From positions 1-64,000 of the forward strand of contig WEDG01004123.1 in NCBI GenBank assembly GCA_017591395.1: DNA of 64,000 nt. The letters run 5' to 3'. A model generated the notes under the pieces. That model was given only the letters and a program-made list of their open reading frames with translations. It had not been told where the DNA came from and ran no database searches. This document shows, piece after piece, positions 10,785 through 23,429 of the stretch. Within the stretch, counting starts at the first letter, position 1. Every line of letters starts with the position of its first letter. The position numbers and the translations under genes are program-made. The stretch comes from Schistocephalus solidus (Eukaryota > Platyhelminthes > Cestoda > Diphyllobothriidea > Diphyllobothriidae).

Positions 10785-10919
10785 TTACCAGGAGCCGCGA
10801 GTTCAATCACCTGTAAACAGCCCGACTACGCGTGTTTCACACTGCACCTACTGCATGGGCGGCTAAAATGTCACATCGGTAAGAGTGTCATAAAGGCTGC
10901 GTTTACGGACCATTACGGC

Positions 10920-11010
10920 CTAACTCTCAGCTCTGAGATGGAGTGAGCTATCCCGTCTGTTGGCAGCCTTATAAGCCACGACTCTTGGCTTGTCGTGATA
11001 AAACGAGCAA
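10920..11010 (-). repeat. Remnant of the zinc-finger repeat leader region
   Basis: Matches the diverged copy at about 6598-6660 (shared run tatcccgtctgttggcagcc and a following ccacg...cgtgata). It shows that pieces of the repeat occur outside the main array, here beside the SINE. Confidence 0.4.
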
Positions 11011-11568
11011 AAAACACGCATGCGACCTGTCACAAGAACATGGAATAAAAACATAAAACCAGTTGCTGGCAAGGCAAAGCCAATTTAATATCTCTATGAG
11101 AGGATGGATGACACTAGAAGCCTAATTGATAAAATATACGAGTTATTCAGTCAGTAAGGTTTGCGGTAGTTTGAATATGAAAACATGAGTAGTAACCTGG
11201 GTGTTACAAGACTTACCAATGCTATAAAATGTATATAAAAAATTGTCCTAGGCAGATATCTGAAGGGTCGGTCAATCTAATGAGCTAGGAACTGAATACG
11301 AACAACCAAAGACCCTGGAGTTTTCATACCAGGGGGAGGGAGGAGGTTAGAGCACAATATATACAGACATTTGACGGAAAATAACAAGGAAAAAAACATC
11401 CTTGGGATAAAGAATCGCGTACGCAAGTACTCACGGCACCAGGTGTTTTAAACTTGTATGAAGCAAGATAGTTCAGGGAGTTTTAAGAATATTTCTCAAA
11501 GTGAATTTTCAAATTTCCGTTGAAGCAGCAAAATTAAAAGTAAAAGCCAAAGTTAACAGCAGACGCAC

Positions 11569-11988
11569 TGGTTGGCCAGATCGAGGAGAACTGTGCGAAC
11601 GCCAGCTGCCCTCGGTTGCGTTGGTGCCGGCGTGGGCTAGAGAATCCCGCATACTGCGCGGTTCGGCTGCTGGGTGGTCGTTAGCAGCGGGAGGGAGGCT
11701 AGATGCATCAGCAGGCAAAGCCGGCAGGAGCGGAGAATGGGCTGTTTGGTAGGCCTGAGGCATGTTGCCCGAGGAGGGGGGGAGAGCGGGAGGAATGGCG
11801 TAGCCGAGAGACTCCATACTGGCCTTGGCTTCTCCCTGACCCGCAAAGCCATTAGTCGAGGCCACGGCGGGGGAAGCCAGCTTGGAAGCTCTTCCACCTG
11901 TAGAGTGGCTCGTGCTGAAGGCACCGGGTGCAGCTTCAGCACGACTCTTCCGCCGACCAAGCGTGTTCCGCAGACTCGAAAAGAGACC
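11569..11988 (-). CDS. NCK: Nck/Dock adaptor, probable exon 2 (basic and proline-rich linker)
   Basis: On the minus strand a good 3' splice site (pyrimidine-rich run then TTTAG at 11993-11989) opens a 140-codon frame of phase 0 that can end at a GTGCGT donor just below 11569, also phase 0. It therefore fits exon 1 (18779-18591, phase 0) without a frame break. The first residues, FSSLRNTLGRRKSR, resemble the segment that follows the first SH3 domain in vertebrate NCK1/NCK2 (a conserved VKNLKDTLG run followed by basic residues). The rest is Ala/Ser/Pro-rich, with PP-containing runs (AIPPALPPSSG, SSLPPAA), as in the flexible linkers between Nck SH3 domains. The second and third SH3 and the SH2 domain would lie further downstream and are not seen here. 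The donor is a moderate match, so the exon end is less sure than its start. Confidence 0.6.
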
Positions 11989-11999
11989 CTAAACGGAAG

Positions 12000-13859
12000 T
12001 AAAAATGCTTAGAACCAGCTCACTGGAATTGGGCAAACGAACCCAAAAATATTGAAAAAATGCTAAAAGTCTTGGTGACGAGGAGGTGGCGGTACATCAT
12101 TTTCGCAGATAAAGTTATGCGCCCACAAAAATGGCTTGCTCGAAAAGTGTCTAGGCCACATTAAATGTCAAAGATGTATTTGGTCAAGCGATTCAGTTTA
12201 GCGTAAATGGGCTAGAAGGGGATATAAGTTTCAGGGTTTTGACAAAGCGAAAACAGTATACTTCTGACGACGAATGAAGCCTGAAAGTTATGCCTGCGCC
12301 ACCCCCTCGGAGGAGCAAATTGAATAGTAAGGCGTCGGTGCTTTGTACGCCGATATAAGAGGTTACGAAGCTGTGACTATCGTTTTTCTGCAGGACTTTA
12401 AAGTGTGTAAAGGCGCAGCAACCTGCTTAAAAGTATATAAATTATAGGGGACATTTAGACATTAGTGAACTCACTAAAATTCCTAACTGCATTATAAAGG
12501 ATGTGGATAAAATGACAATTCGTAACTCTACGATGAGAAGCATCCAGGAACGACGTTAGGGAAAGATGAGACTCGTCCAAAGTGGCAATTTTGTCGGGAG
12601 GTTTCGGACTGCTTACAAAGGCTCGTCGTCGGATGAAGAAATTTTAATTTCCGAGAGCCTTCGGATTCCAGAGTAAAAGTACAAAAGCCATTTCAATCAA
12701 ATAAAATCAGGATAAGTAGACATGCCCTAACAGGTTCTCACCTAAAGTTGGGACGCGTAATGTAGAAAACGAGTCAGCTCCTTTGTTGTGAATGTGGCCG
12801 GATACATATTATCATTTTGAAAGCTAGCAAACTAAAATCCTTGAAAGTTCTATCAACCGTACGCATAAAAGGGTGACTGCTTTTCCCCATCGCTCTCCAG
12901 GGATAGCATGTAGCTGTAAACGGCAACCCCACTCGCTTGCATCATCCGCTCTTTTCATCTCAATCTCGCACATCGCGTCCTGGTCCCTCATTTACACATG
13001 TCCGTACTTGTGTGGTCAGGAGTTGCCAGCGCCGCTGTTTATATCAGATCTTCGGTTTCGTTCAAAACTACCTGTGTGGGTTTGTCTGCGACTGCGTCCG
13101 ACCGAAGGGAAGTTCCCACAATGGTCGATGCGGGTTATTCCGGTGTACGGAGCTTTGGCTATCTAAGGGGTCACTCAGCCTAGTTCTGGAAAGCAAAAAT
13201 GCCCAAAGTTTTATCGTTTCACCATCAGCAAGATTTGGTCAATCATCATTTTCCTTACCTGTTCATTTCAGACAACCAGTAATTACTTATCGCTCTCTCC
13301 GATGCCATGCAGTGTGCCGTAACTGTGGCCGGCCTAACGGACGGCGTTCGCTGTTTCCTGTCATGCAGTAAGAAAAGTAGGTTCCAGGAGCAGACGCATC
13401 GATAACGCCGGTCTGTGTCCGATGTCTTGTAGAGGCTTCGCACGCAGCTGCATCCGTGACACAACACGCGGCTACTGACTTAACTTAGGAACTGGCGCGT
13501 GTTGGTGACATTTCACGAAGTCGCGTCTTCAGGCTCCTGATTCCAGAAAAGTAGATGACTGCTATTGTTGTGAAGTGGACGCCAGGGTAGACAAAAGGTA
13601 ATAATACGATAACATGCCCAAACTGCTAATCAGTGGGTTGCAAACACCAGCTTCTACTCCTGAGAGCGGTATCAATGAGGAAACAAGGCGGCAACGAGCC
13701 TATCGCGGTACTCTTGCTCTGTTCATTCACTCTACCTTCATAAATAAAGTGTGCCTTGAGATATAATTTGAGAAGCTGGTTAACGTGTCAACGCTAAAAC
13801 CCCTTGTTCGGCTCTTTACACTGAATGTCAAATAGGTCGCAGTTTCGACTGTCGGGCGC
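12000..13859. other. Intronic stretch of Nck, no gene recognised
   Basis: Lies between the two Nck exons on the minus strand. Open frames at 12873-13371 (+) have no domain motif, no codon-bias signal I can judge, and overlap one another in three frames. Confidence 0.55.
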
Positions 13860-13860
13860 T

Positions 13861-14041
13861 GGGGGAGGAGGAGGAGGAGGGGGAGGAGGGGGAGGAGGAG
13901 GAGGAGGAGGAGGAGGAGGGAGGAGGAGGAGGAGGCAGAGGAGGAGGAGGAGGAGGAGGAGGAGGAGGAGGAGGAGGAGGAGGAGGAGGAGGAGGAGGAG
14001 GAGGAGGAGGAGGAGGAGGAGGAGGAGGAGGAGGAGGAGGG
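13861..14041. repeat. (AGG)n purine microsatellite, about 180 bp
   Basis: An almost pure polypurine run of AGG/GGA triplets on the plus strand, interrupted by a few longer G runs and one cag. The open frames across it (poly-Gly/poly-Arg on +, poly-Ser/poly-Leu on -) are products of the repeat and not genes. It lies inside the Nck intron. Such tracts can form G-quadruplex or H-DNA structures. Confidence 0.95.
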
Positions 14042-14042
14042 A

Positions 14043-17000
14043 ACGGAGGTATAGATTCGGGTCACATTAAACGAAATCCCGACTTGCACAAGCCAATTCA
14101 ATACAACAGGTTCCGGCGCTTGGCTGTCATTTGACCGGCTACGGCAACTGAGGTCACCCGTAGGCGTGGTGCTAGAGTACAATAAATCCAGGTTTCACCT
14201 GAGACGCCTCTTGTCCAGCTGAGCTGAGTCGCGGCAACGCCCACAAACAGGTGCCATCTCACGTATATTGACTGGCACATGTCACCGTTAGTACCTTGTA
14301 ATTATGCGTACCTGACTCAGATCACGGGCCAATCAATCACATACAGGTGACTCAACCAATCACCTTTTCATGCTGACACGCACGTGTCAGATATACACGC
14401 ATAAAACACCTCGACCCATGACTTCCCGGATGGACGTCATGTTATTCTGAAAGAAAACTAAAGACTAACGACAACCTACACTATGTATGGAATATAATTA
14501 CTAACGCTAAAATTTCTCGCACTTCTGCGAGTAGACAGGACAGAACCTCATAGTGTGTGGTTACAGTAGATCGAATGTTCTTGAGGACAACTTCATGTGT
14601 ATTAAATTGATAGCCCCGCGTTTTTCCCATGAGAGCCCAGCTGAGGCGGTTGTTGTATTGTAACCCGCTATGAAAAAGAGTCCGGAATCTGAACAGGATG
14701 ATTGTGGGCGTTCCATATGAAATGCAATAATTCAGAGGCGAGCATCGATCCTGTGCACTTTGGGCAGTCTGTAAAATCTTGAAATGGGTGTAACTAATGT
14801 TTTGATAGTCAGTAATTTAGTCTACCGTTAAATCATTATTCTACTATCCCTGAAGCGTTGTTAAGTTGCGCTAGCAGCTTCTCCAGCTTAACTGACTTAC
14901 AAATAGCAATTCTCCAGTAAGTTTTCGCATTCCGGGGCACTCAACCTTATCGCATACAACAGTGGAGCCTGTTTTGTCTGTAAGCAATGCCACACCGCAT
15001 CAGCCGGTCCCATCGATGCCCGGATGGCATCGTGTTCTTCTCCTTGCATGATCTCATGGGTTTTCTGCGACATCAGAAAGACAATTTGTGGCCAAACTAT
15101 ATTTCCGGTGGATGTGCGTCCTTAGATGTTTAAGAGTCCACCCAATGGTGACCGGAAGGCAGGCCTGTAGATGAAAGTCGAACTCATTACGCTGCGGGAC
15201 ACTTTTGTTCCGTTTCGCCGTAAGGTTCGATATAGATTCCTCACAGGTAGTCCCACAGCGACTACGGCCTCCCCTATCTCCGTCGGCCCAAACATGCGCA
15301 CGCACACGGCGCAGGTGGTGCACAGAATGTGTCTATCGGATGGGTCGTAAGCACTGTATTGAACCGCAGTTTGTCAGTGCATCGCCAACTTGCGTTAACT
15401 GTCGCTACGGGAGAGGACATATATTCATGCAGGAATAGGCGCACACGGATTCATTGGCTTCCTGAAGCAAACCAGCTCCAAATGGGCAGTAGGGGTACGA
15501 ACAGGCATCACCGGAAAGTTAATAACAAACAGATTCAATTCTCGGAGTTAAATAACGCTTTCTATATTTTCTACACTCTCGAAACTGGCTCCCCAGTTCA
15601 GCAGACGTATAGCCAACGTACAAGCAGTCTAACAAACGCTGCCGTGGTTGGTTAATAGACATCATCTGCATTCGGTTAGCCAGTGCGTCTACATTTTTCC
15701 TTGAGAATTCTGCATGTATTATGCCCATTGATGCATGCCTCGATGACTATATTTCTTTTAGGAACTCGTGGCTTTCGTTTGTTTGGCAGGTGCCAAAAAT
15801 GTGTTTTCTTCTGTGCAAACATGCCACATTTCTAGTGTCTGCATTGCAGCTCTGTCTTCTCGTTGAAAGCTGTATTTCACGCATTTTTCGAGTAGGATTT
15901 CTCAGTTTTGCCACCATGGACTACGCCAAAACGGGAAAATTAGGCTTAGTAAAGAAATTCCCTGCTCTCGAAGTAGCTACCTCTTTTCTTAGGGTGTACA
16001 AGTTAAATTTGCAACGTAGCCGTCGATGTCTGTGACTCTCGCATTTGGTGCTTCCTCAGTTGTCCTCCAACGAGTCAAGCTACGTTCATGATATGAGGAG
16101 GGATTACCCAGATCGTTGTTTTAGGAGCCCGGTCGGAAGTAGTTATTTTCTTTACTTCCCCTTGTATTTTGCACCACCATACGGAATTCGTGGGCACTAA
16201 TTCTAACAACTAATTCTTGAAGAGAAAGTCGGGTTCTCCTCTGTAACTAATTGCTGAGCAGTGAATTTAGGCCTCACCAAGTAGGCCTCTGTCGGAAATC
16301 AGTATGTACGAGATACGGATATGCAGGCTAACTTTTGAATAAGTTTGTTTTGTGGCAAATTGATGTGCACAATGGTCAATCAGTCATGCTTTGGACGAAA
16401 AATTATAGGAATGAAGTTTTTCTTAATTTTCCTATTGAATGTGAATTTAATACCTAGAGTGCTTGTGTTACTGATGTGTACCGTCTCCAGTTCGTCGGTT
16501 ATAATCCCAACATGCCACCTACATAACACAGTTGAAATGTAGCTGACCAAGAAAGAATTCTTATGGCCAAGTTTGAAGAATGTGACTTCCGTATGAAAGC
16601 TAAGCATAGGTGGAATCACAGGGGCGTCATTCGGCTAATGATAGGATTATAAGACGAGAGAAAAGCCCGTTATTAGACACAGACCGGCAAGCATCTGTAC
16701 AAACGTTCGTGTCATAGGCTTCGATGAGCTTGTGTGTACTGCTTCACTAAATGGCGGGGCACGAACCTGAACAGAAAACTATATCGAAAGCTACTACTAC
16801 GATCGCCGCAGTTGCAATTTTACTTAATTTTCCTAAAACTAGTGGAATTCTTACCTGGGATTTCATTTACGCCTCAGTAACCCTACAAGCCTTTCTGCTG
16901 GCTTATAAAACAATGGAACGCCGGGGCCAGCGTGTCGTGAGCATCCTAACGCGTTTAACACGCATACAAGGCAGCAGTTAGGGGCTCGACCAGGCATGCA

Positions 17001-18590
17001 TGCCACGAGCCAAGGTGACCCCGTTCCGAATTAACGAAATAGCAGCGCGGCCCATTTTGAGACAAGTGTTGAGCTCCGTCCCTTTTACTGAGCAACAAAC
17101 AACCCGACTCAGGGACGCAGCCTAGTCCTACTACAAGCGACTACCACCGAGGTCAGTACAACCAGTCACATACACAGAACGCGTTGTTGACTGGGTAGTT
17201 CCAAAAACGTTATTGATCTTTTTAATACTTTTCACGAGCTTCTAACGGTGAACCAGAGGACCGAGTCAAAAAAGAACACAACTAAGACCACTAATTTCAG
17301 CCAATTTGGGAAATTTACACAAGCATTAAAAGAGCTCGGTTGGAATTAATACCAGTTATGCCATGCCGTATGAACAGGATAGAGCGCTGTGGGTTTGCCA
17401 GCGCTGAATATAAGCACGAAATATGATAAAATTGGTAAAAGAACAACAGTAAAAAGAGGGAATAAAAAACTTGCCAGCTGTTGGTAGGAGTTTATCTAGA
17501 AAAAGTGTTAATGATAGCATAGATTTCAATGATATTACAGTAACTCCTGGTGGCAAAAGACTGGATATTTATAACAGCCATTCACTTAGATGCAGAACCA
17601 GCTGGTTCCGGTTGTATAAGAGTCGTCGGCCTTGAGTGTACCTTATGAAGCTGCAAACGTTATCCATTAGCAATCCATATAATAACTATATAGGATCTCG
17701 AGGTGGTTTTCAACAGACCCGGTGACGTAGCAGGATCAACCAGCCTTGTATATCATGAAAATAAGACGAAAAACATTGAAACCATCTGCTTGATTTCACA
17801 AGCGGTTTTTCACTGACAATATGCAATCCTAACAAGGAGGAAAATTGGTTCACGCAACTTTTAATAAAAAACCCAGCCTGGCAATGGTAAGGGTCAGGAT
17901 GGCATCGTTACCCTCCTTATTGTCACCATCACTAACATCACCGTTAATGAAGTTGCGGGCAAAGCAACTACGACAGAGAAACTGGAAGACTACTTTGGAC
18001 GCGAATTGCCGAACACGCGGCAGCAGTGCGGCTCATTCGGAGAGAACCGGCGTAAATTCTCGCAAGAGATGATAATCGCGTGAGCCTCGAACTGCTATGA
18101 TCAACATTTACAGGTCCCCAGTTTATCAACAAATGCAATGACCTCCCCAACCAATATTCAGTGTTGAGACTCAGTTTGGCCAGAACAATAGGCCACTCGC
18201 GAAGCGCTCAGGCGAACGCCTTTTCCAACGTCAGGGCCGGTGAGCCAGATGGCCGAGCAATCATCACGCCAACCTTCAACACTGGCAACGAAATTTCAGC
18301 AGAAATTTCAGCAATTTAGTCTGTAAAGTCCCGTAATTACTTGGTGCTATTAAGAGTGCTTTATAAAATGTTGCATCCCTCAAAACAAGTTTTATATGCT
18401 AAGATGGAGTTTAATATTTATCATTTGAGGAATACATTGTTAGGCTTTAAAGATGCAAACTAATTTAAAATCATTATGACCTGAGAAGGCAAACTACAAT
18501 TCACGGTAGGTCGGCATAGATAATAAACCTTATCAGGGCAAATGAGCAATAAACTGGCAAAAATGTGATATTAGTTAAAAAAAGACTCAC
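14043..18590. other. Intronic stretch of Nck, no gene recognised
   Basis: Rest of the 6.6-kb intron between Nck exons 1 and 2. Open frames at 15721-16035, 16345-16542 and 17845-18072 show no known domain. A short tandem repeat (aaatttcagcag) lies near 18290-18315. Confidence 0.55.
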
Positions 18591-18779
18591 CTGCTTGGAC
18601 CGCTTGACGTAGTTACTGGGAACATAGCCTACTTGGCCCTGGGAATTCATAACTTTCCACCAGTGCTGGGAATCATCCATTAGAGTCAGTTTCTCATTTT
18701 TCTGAATGTCCAACTCTTGGCTATCGGCAGCCTTATAATCAAATTTGGCAATCACGATATCCGGCTCCCTCGTAGTCAT
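18591..18779 (-). CDS. NCK: Nck/Dock adaptor, exon 1 (first SH3 domain)
   Basis: Nck proteins are cytoplasmic adaptors with three SH3 domains and one SH2 domain that link phosphotyrosine signalling to actin regulators. This 63-codon exon encodes a complete first SH3 domain: ALYDY-type motif AKFDYKA (residues 11-17), [10 protein letters not shown] (22-31), the ligand-binding Trp pair at 40-41, and GYVPSNYV (51-58). The opening Met, the [11 protein letters not shown] spacing and the SNYVKR end match the N-terminus of NCK1/NCK2, where this SH3 also begins within ten residues of the start. The exon ends in a textbook donor, CAG|GTGAGT (18590-18585), phase 0. An acceptor-like CAG at 18826-18824, preceded by a pyrimidine-rich run and 44 bp before the ATG, could be the end of a 5'-UTR intron or a spliced-leader trans-splice site. 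Confidence 0.88.
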
Positions 18780-18822
18780 AATGAATCACCTTACTTTGAA
18801 CCGAAGCGATACTTGTATTTAA

Positions 18823-18850
18823 CCTGTCGAATCGGTCAGAAAAATAGAAT
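18823..18850 (-). promoter_or_regulatory. Candidate 3' splice site upstream of the Nck start codon
   Basis: On the minus strand a T-rich run (tctatttttctgaccg) leads to CAG|G at 18826-18823, 44 bp before the Nck ATG. It would serve either a 5'-UTR intron or a spliced-leader acceptor, both common in tapeworms. No transcript data are available to choose. Confidence 0.4.
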
Positions 18851-19500
18851 GAGTTAGGTTGGACAAGACGTTTTGGGGACAACAGCAGTACAGCATAGAA
18901 AAGATCAAGGTTTTCGCCATCTATCACCCATACGTTTCAATTATATGCGGACGGCAAATGAAGAAATCAAAATATTTAAACGGCGGCAGAAATTGACAAT
19001 GTAAAATTGAAAATTAGAAACTTAAACTATAGAAACAGAATTTGGAAAATAGCTATAGACGTTGGACCGAATTCAACAATAAGAGGAATCAAAGGGCACT
19101 CTGATAGGATAATACGGTTTTTTTGGAAAAACTGTCAACCTGAAGCGCGGAAACAAAAGCAAGTATACGAACATAATCGCAGTCGTATTACAAACTCAAG
19201 AACAAAATAAGCCTTCTATGACTTCTTAAAAGTGAAAATCCTGCACAACGAAACTTGTCTGCATACCCAAAGAAGGTAACGGGACGACCATGGACAATGC
19301 GGAAAAAGGAATCTGGTTCCAGATGCAACGAAAATAATTATGGGCTTCGTTCTATTAAATCTCGGTTCTGCAGAAGCGAAGATGTCCCAAATGCGGCCTT
19401 TGCGTATTCGCAGATTAAGGCTAAATCCAATAAAATTGGTGCACGGTTCTATCCACGAAATTCAAAGGAGTACTTTTACTTGGTCCAGTTGTGATCATGC
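18830..19500. other. Non-coding stretch upstream of Nck
   Basis: AT-rich sequence with no motif recognised; would contain the Nck promoter if there is no further upstream exon. Confidence 0.5.
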
Positions 19501-19800
19501 CCATTGTACCTCTCCACGCGGGACTATCGGCGGCTTCAGACCTGGACAGTTCAATCCATTCTATTCGCCAACGACGAAGGCTGAATACCGAAGGTCTAAG
19601 AACCTCTTCCACGTCTTTACGACCTGTGTCAAGCGAAATTATGACTTGACCCTCTCTGCAACGCCTCCAATTGGGTAACCGTGCCGGATCGAGGGCAGTA
19701 ACACTGAGCTCGTGAGGTGGGTGAAGAATAACGTGCCAAAACCACTTCAGTCATCTTTCTTGAATGGCCCGGGATATCCTTGTAATGTTGTCGCAGTGAA
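19500..19800 (+). pseudogene. Possible very old LINE reverse-transcriptase scrap
   Basis: The plus strand has an LFANDEG run at about 19558-19578 (like an [LY]FADD active-site motif) and, in a shifted frame, an AEYRRSKNLFHVF run resembling the helix that follows it in RTE-type LINEs. The match is short and broken, so this is a weak call. Confidence 0.3.
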
Positions 19801-22800
19801 TGCAGGAAGGCGGGTTGGCCGTTAGCCTAGCTACTAACTACCTGGGCGTCCACAGGTGGCGGCCAGTAAAACGATATTAAGTGAAATTTAGCTGCGAAAT
19901 ATGCAGTTTCGAGCCTGGCGAATAAGCAGTCGCGGACTAGCAGCGATAGTGCTACCAGTATGGGGTGCACTGAGACCTGGCCCGCCAAACGTCTTATGAA
20001 AAGCCGCAAAATCGATGATGGCTCTGTGAAATGGCGACAGTTAACTGCCATTTAAAATTTCGCTAACCACCTTGTGGTAAGGCTCGACTCAAAGTGCTAG
20101 AGGAGACAAGTTCAAACAAACAATCCAAGCGGCTGTTGGGGACCCGCTCGTACGCACAATTATCAAGAAACCTCATGAAAATATGTCCGATTACAGTTCT
20201 TCAATCCATTCAATGGGGTTACCACAGTTCACTCTTCTTCGTAAATTAATCCTTTGTGGTGCCTGTAGACTGCTTCATGCATTTCGTCAAGCAGCAAACA
20301 GACAGCATAAGTACCACAGACTGTTCTTTCCAAAAATGATGAGAAAACTATAGAGGTCATGCCTGGGATCAGTACTAATTGAGTAAAAAATAACTGAATA
20401 ACTTTTTTAACAGAAGCGTGCAAGGTAACTTTGAGGGGAGAGGCCAGATAATCCTACGCGAGACCCAGAAGTGTTGGAGCGGACTGTTTTGTCAACAAAA
20501 TGTCAGAACAGCAACACCCGTATTGTTAGGCAGACAATTTCAAGACTGCGTCCCCTAACCTCTGTGTTAATAGAACAATCACCCTGCACAGAAAGCTAGA
20601 CGTTATCAGTACTACCATACGCGTGCACCCGTGAGGACAGTATATATTGATTTCACGTCAGTAGCACCAAAGTACCCAAACGTAGAGAAAAACTAAAACT
20701 CAAAGAGGGCGAAGTCGATCTGAAAGCGACCAAGGTGACGATGACATCAGAAGACATTTCTGGTTACAGTACCGACACTCTTCAGTTAAAAATGTTCATG
20801 TACAAACATAAGTCAACTTAATCCTATATTCAACAGGGATGATGGTGAAAATGGATTGTCTCATGAGCGTTTTAGTTAAGTTCTTTTTCCTAGAATCCAC
20901 AGGGACCCCAGAATCGTTATAAGGTATTGGGATGCGAGGTTCGGGGAATCCGATTCAACGATCAACTAGTTCTTTGGGAATTTTGCCCTTGTTAGTCGAT
21001 GCGATAATTGAAATGTATTGCAGTGACGTGAAAAATTTAGCTATTCATAAATTTCACCACGCAGCCGCCCGTGTTGCCTTAAGGCAGTAATCCATCCTCT
21101 CTGAAATAACACCTGCTTGAAAACCATGTGCCGGCCGAAATCGATAATAACTCTAAGGACATTATTTACTGGCATGACAAGTTTATTTGGCAAGCCTTAC
21201 GCCACAAACACTGCTACCACTGATGCTGTCTTGCGATGCATCATCCGGAAAATATAGGTCTGTTTGATTAGTATGTAACCGCATCGAAAGCATTTCCAAT
21301 ATCTGTTATTCGTGAACGCACCAGTTAGCCAACATGCAGTCTAATAAGCAGGCCTTATCCTTATGGATTTTCCGTCTTTCTCGGAACTTAATCTAATCCA
21401 AAGGTACAAGATGGTTTGAATAATGAGTGGTGAGAAGTCGGACTTATTTCGCTAGCCCGACTACAGCCTATGAACACAGAGCTAAGGCAGAACTCTTGAC
21501 TCTTAAACAAAAATCTCTCAGAAGATCTTATAAACGCCATTTTCCCACTCTTCAAGAGACGAATTGACTCCAAACTGGGTCACCCAGTTCAGCCTTCAAT
21601 ATCCCCATGTAGCGGTGACCTACGCCACATGTTTCGAGAATATAATTTCCCGTCACGTCTTTTCTGAAATTCGTTCATAGTTCGTGACAGGCATATTTCT
21701 TTTAATTTCTGCTGGCATTCTTTTTGTATGATTATGAAAGAAACCAAAATTGCTCGGTTGATTACCTAGCACTTTCAAAGGCATTTTAAAACACCAGTAA
21801 CAACGCAAGTTTCGCATACTATAGACCGCATTCTCTGTTACCAACGGTTTGCAGTGGCCTGTTCCTTATACGCGTTCAGATGTTCCCATTCTCAGCTGTG
21901 CGTGCAGTTCTACGTTTCTGAGAACTTGCCAATGATTAATTTGGAGTAGATACGCTAACAGACAATTCAAAATTCAGCATGTTATTCGAAAAGCAAGTAC
22001 GCGACATTTTAACCCGACCTGAACTTGAACTGTACATTCAAAGCTACTATGTAATTAATCATCGGCCCTGCTCAATAGGATTAGAAGAATGACAAAGCAT
22101 TGCAAGTGACTCTAGAACTCTGAAAAGTATGTGATCCATGCACTGAAGTGATCGGACAGTAAAGCCTGGAACTCTAGTAGCATTTGTAACATTTGTTGCG
22201 TGAAGAAAGAAGCTCCTACTTTGCATAGAGCGGGGGCAAATTAGAGAAAAGCCCAGCGCACTTTATGATCAAATAAAATAAACCAAAAAAGTACACGCGA
22301 ATACAAGTTTATAATCAAAAATTAGCTTCCAACTGTTTGAACATAACTACCAACCAAGAAGTCACTAACAAGGCAGGTTGGCATTCGCAAAGACAGTACG
22401 GCACCCCATTCAGATTGAACCCAAAATCGCCCAGCGCATGCCTTCTCAATTATTATTGGCTGTTCGAGAAAGTCTGCGAGTTTATGTTGGTTAACTAAAC
22501 TAAAGTCAAAGCGTTGATTCATCAGGGTCTGATGAGCTAGGGCATCGTGTTGTCTCATTTCTTATATCTACCTGGGGATGAAACGAAAACTAATGCCTGG
22601 AGATTTTCGTGGTGAATCCTAGCGACGACAACCATGTCCGGACCATTATAGAAAAAAGTGCACATTGTCACCAATAGATACAGGATTATACCCTGGAGGG
22701 GCGCTCACCAACCACGTTACGGGACATAACCATCCAGTTGTGTCTTGAAGCCTGCAGCCGCAATGCGGGAAGTGATATAGGTAATACCATCAAGTTGGCA

Positions 22801-23009
22801 CCAAACAAAACCGACACTTAACAGACTCAGCAGCTATTCTTTTTATCACCAACTTATTTTTAACGTTTTGTTTTGTGGCTCTTTGACCCTTATATTAGAA
22901 ATTCAAACGAGATAGACTATTGTATTCGATCTCTTTTTCATGAGTTATGCCTTTCAAAGGTTTCGTAACAGAAGAACCTCACTGTTTAAGACACTTTAAT
23001 TTATCTTAC
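19800..23009. other. Non-coding stretch, no gene recognised
   Basis: Only short open frames (up to 78 codons) with no motif. No repeats shared with the rest of the window were noticed. Confidence 0.5.
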
Positions 23010-23175
23010 TGAGGGATAAGGCTTTTGCCATTGAGCTCCCTTTTCTCATACAAAAATGATAATGGATTCAACTATTACAACCACAAATCTGGCAAACAAG
23101 AATATAAGGTCGCCGTTTTATCTAAGCCAGGCACAAGCTGCCGCTAATGACACAGTCTTCATCCAAACAAGACAC
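23010..23175 (-). repeat. LINE 3'-UTR remnant similar to 54055-54220
   Basis: Aligns over about 160 bp with the 3' flank of the family E element on the minus strand (shared ttgagctcc, caaaaatgata, aataaggtc, gccaggca, gctgcc, and gacacag/gacacaag runs). It has no coding content. Confidence 0.5.
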
Positions 23176-23429
23176 GAATTCGGTTTAAAATTTTCGACCT
23201 ATGAGGAATTTACTCCTTCCGAGATTTCGGTCTACTGGTCACTCTTACGGACTTTATTTATTAAGCTTTGGATACTATTTGACGTACTCTTCATCTTCGT
23301 AAGCTACGTGCAGGACATCAGCGGAAACGACAGATTTCCTCCTTCTGTGCCCTTCTCGCCAGCAGCTCCTCGAGATCTTCCAGTCTACAAAGGACTGAGT
23401 CATTTTGATAGTTTATTCATAAAGTTGCT

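Noticed and set aside
12873..13371. Three overlapping plus-strand open frames
   Set aside because: No domain, no preferred frame and no splice context; lies in the Nck intron.
13825..14070. Open frame of poly-Gly and poly-Arg
   Set aside because: Direct translation of the (AGG)n microsatellite; the other strand gives poly-Ser/Leu for the same reason.
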